From JABACD01 sp047639675 (lineage in GTDB: Bacteria; Planctomycetota; UBA1135; GCA-002686595): a DNA stretch of 64,000 nucleotides. The position numbers and the translations under genes are program-made. Every line of letters begins with the position of its first letter. Position 1 is the stretch's first letter. This document shows, piece after piece, positions 62,331 through 64,000 of the stretch. The notes beneath the pieces were generated by a model that was not told the DNA's origin, did not search any database, and saw only the letters and a program-made list of their open reading frames with translations. The stretch spans positions 92,272 to 156,271 of the forward strand of contig JBLIOI010000001.1 of assembly GCA_047639675.1 (NCBI GenBank), read 5' to 3'.

Positions 62331-62503
62331 GCAAGTCTTGACGATCGTCGTTAATTCCTTGCTGGTAAGTAGTTGCCGCACTCTCATTTCGCTTTTCCGC
62401 ATGTGCAGCTGCGCTCCCAGAGCGCTACGTTGACAGCACAACCTCGCGGGGGCGATGCTTTGCTCAGATTCGGACCCCCCCAGTCGCTTACTCCTTTATC
62501 ACT

Positions 62504-63544
62504 TTGATCGAGATCACGATTCCTCTGCAGTCCCGGGACGAAGCTGTCCTGGTCCTTGGACCCTACGACCGTTTTGCCAAGCTCATGCGCCAAGAACTCG
62601 ATATCGAGCTCTTCACGCGCGAGGGAAACCTGCGGCTGAAAGGTGCCGATGGCGAGGTGTTGGAAGCTCAGCGTCGCATCGACCACCTCTTGGGGAAAAT
62701 TCGCAAGGGGCGCGAACTCAATCTGCGTGAGATCGAAGAGATCTTGCTCGGCAAACCGAAATCCGAGAAGAGCGAGTCGGCGAAGTCGGCTTCGCACTCC
62801 AGGCAGAGCTCCAATCACTCGAGTTCCGCTAGCAGTGACTCGCCGGGCTCCGAGAGGAAGAAAGGTGTCGTGCGTTTCCGTGCGCGTGGAGTTGAGCCGC
62901 GGGGGGAAAATCAACGGCACTACATGGACATGATGACCAAGCTAGACTTGGTCTTTGGCACAGGCGTCGCAGGTACCGGCAAGACTTTCCTGGCGGTCGC
63001 TGCAGCCGTGCAAGCCTTGCGCAATGGCGAAGTTCGAAAATTGATCATCACGCGTCCCGTCGTGGAAGCAGGCGAGCATCTCGGCTTTCTTCCGGGCGAC
63101 TTGCACGACAAGCTCAATCCCTACGTGCGTCCGATCTACGACGCCTTGCAAACTCTACTCGACAGCGACGATGTGACTCGTCTCGAGGAGTTGGGTGTGA
63201 TCGAAGTGGCGCCGCTCGCCTACATGCGCGGCCGAACCTTGTCTGAAGCCTTTGTGATTCTCGACGAAGCGCAGAACACTACTGTTGGCCAGATGAAAAT
63301 GTTCCTGACGCGTTTGGGCGAAGACTCGCGGATGGTCGTGACCGGCGATCCCACTCAGAACGACTTGGACCCGCGCGTCAAGAGTGGCTTGAATGATGCG
63401 ATCTGGCGCCTGCGCGGTTATCAAGAGATCGGCATGATCGAGTTCGAGGCTTCGGATGTGGTTAGGCATCCGCTCGTCGAGCGCATCGTGCGCGCCTACG
63501 GGGCTCCCGCAGGTGGTCGAGGGAACGAGGACAAGAGCGAGTGA
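62504..63544 (+). CDS. phoH: PhoH family ATPase
   Basis: PhoH-type proteins are P-loop NTPases linked to RNA metabolism. The product has an N-terminal KH-like region (about 25-75), a Ser-rich linker (about 88-122), and the PhoH domain with Walker A GVAGTGKTFLA, LIITRPVVEAGE, Walker B AFVILDEAQNTT, then MFLTRLG and VVTGDPTQ. The TTG start at 62504 matches the family N-terminus. Its stop overlaps the next gene (GTGA at 63541-63544). The pairing with a membrane HD protein is a familiar neighbourhood near ybeY. Confidence 0.94.
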   Translation: MIEITIPLQSRDEAVLVLGPYDRFAKLMRQELDIELFTREGNLRLKGADGEVLEAQRRIDHLLGKIRKGRELNLREIEEILLGKPKSEKSESAKSASHSRQSSNHSSSASSDSPGSERKKGVVRFRARGVEPRGENQRHYMDMMTKLDLVFGTGVAGTGKTFLAVAAAVQALRNGEVRKLIITRPVVEAGEHLGFLPGDLHDKLNPYVRPIYDALQTLLDSDDVTRLEELGVIEVAPLAYMRGRTLSEAFVILDEAQNTTVGQMKMFLTRLGEDSRMVVTGDPTQNDLDPRVKSGLNDAIWRLRGYQEIGMIEFEASDVVRHPLVERIVRAYGAPAGGRGNEDKSE

Positions 63545-64000
63545 ACAAGTTTCGCCGTTCCTGGTTTGGTGGAAGCAACTCCACCTTGCGTCGCGTTTCG
63601 CCTGAGAAGGCCAAGGCCGTGGACATCCGTCCGCGCACCACGCGATTGCCCCAGGGTGGTGAAAAACTGACGATTGCCTGCGTTACCAGCCTGGTGGCGA
63701 CGCTCCTGATCGGCGGGGGAGCGGACCTTGGCGCCCGCGGCTGGCTCGGACTTTCCGCTCTGATAGGCGCGTCGATGACGCTCTTCTTGCGCTACCTGTT
63801 CGACTTCCGCATTCACGTGCTGCAGTCGCTCCCGAAAGCTACGACCTTAGCGGGCTTCATGTTGCTCTCCCTCGCAGCATTGCGCGGGTTCCATGCTTTC
63901 GCAGGTCTCGACAACGTGGGCTTCTTACCCTTGTCGCTTGTGGCCTTGGTGACCGTCTTGGTGTGGGGGCGATCAGTCGCCATCGAGTGCACGGTCTACG
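63541..64000 (+). CDS. N-terminal part of a multi-span membrane protein, probably the 7TM-HD (PgpH-type) protein (3' end outside window)
   Basis: The GTG at 63541 overlaps the phoH stop and opens a frame that stays open to the window edge (about 153 residues). After a basic N-terminus (NKFRRSWFGGSNSTLRRV) there are about five hydrophobic segments. The position behind phoH, where the 7TM-HDIG (PgpH) c-di-AMP phosphodiesterase gene often lies, and the membrane pattern support that call, but the HD domain itself is beyond the window. There is no room here for the large extracellular HDED domain, so the protein may be a shorter variant. Confidence 0.55.
   Translation, partial: MNKFRRSWFGGSNSTLRRVSPEKAKAVDIRPRTTRLPQGGEKLTIACVTSLVATLLIGGGADLGARGWLGLSALIGASMTLFLRYLFDFRIHVLQSLPKATTLAGFMLLSLAALRGFHAFAGLDNVGFLPLSLVALVTVLVWGRSVAIECTVY

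Overview
The window looks like chromosome from a Gram-negative bacterium with a Planctomycetota-like gene style: many lipoboxes, sulfatase-family enzymes, TPR proteins, FG-GAP/ASPIC-UnbV proteins, a recurring secreted C-terminal domain, and a bacterial microcompartment (BMC) locus. The phylum is inferred from gene content only; no rRNA was seen.

Layout. 1-7210 (+): rod-shape operon mreB(partial)-mreC-mreD-PBP2-rodA, with 4-base ATGA overlaps from mreC onward, an MreC with an apparently duplicated beta domain and a 1081-residue PBP2. 7222-11925 (-): APC permease, sulfatase-fold lipoprotein with Thr at the nucleophile position, TMTC-like GT-C/TPR protein. 12034-13593 (+): formylglycine-type sulfatase; 13590-14078 (-): FKBP lipoprotein.

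14443-21231 (+): the most interesting region, a ten-gene BMC operon. It has two BMC-H, two tandem-domain BMC-T and two BMC-P shell genes, a CoA-acylating aldehyde dehydrogenase with a tail that looks like an encapsulation peptide plus a Cys cluster, two proteins with an EutQ-like N-terminal segment (one fused to an ACT domain), and a UPF0210/DUF711 protein. No known signature enzyme, PduL or alcohol dehydrogenase is present, so the DUF711/ACT pair is the candidate cargo. A REC-GAF-like response regulator follows.

22383-32645: membrane protein, MFS exporter, two TPR proteins, a large Ig-like lipoprotein, a GNA1162-like lipoprotein and a small basic secreted protein. 32824-36206: uspA, rpsO, pnp with leader hairpins and a strong terminator. 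36338-39713: defence-type island with tandem DUF1016 (PDDEXK) genes, one truncated, and an AbiEi/AbiEii toxin-antitoxin pair with an inverted repeat over its start codon. 39778-46682 (-): RND metal efflux operon with His-rich components. 46786-53353: SRPBCC protein, sugar dehydrogenase-like protein, FG-GAP protein and three decaying gene remnants. 53821-57460: small secreted protein, short secretin lipoprotein and GspK-like pseudopilin with a Gly/Asp-rich insert. 57654-64000: hyuB-like gene, then purA, uppS, cdsA, phoH and the start of a membrane protein. No tRNA, rRNA, CRISPR or intact insertion sequence was recognised.
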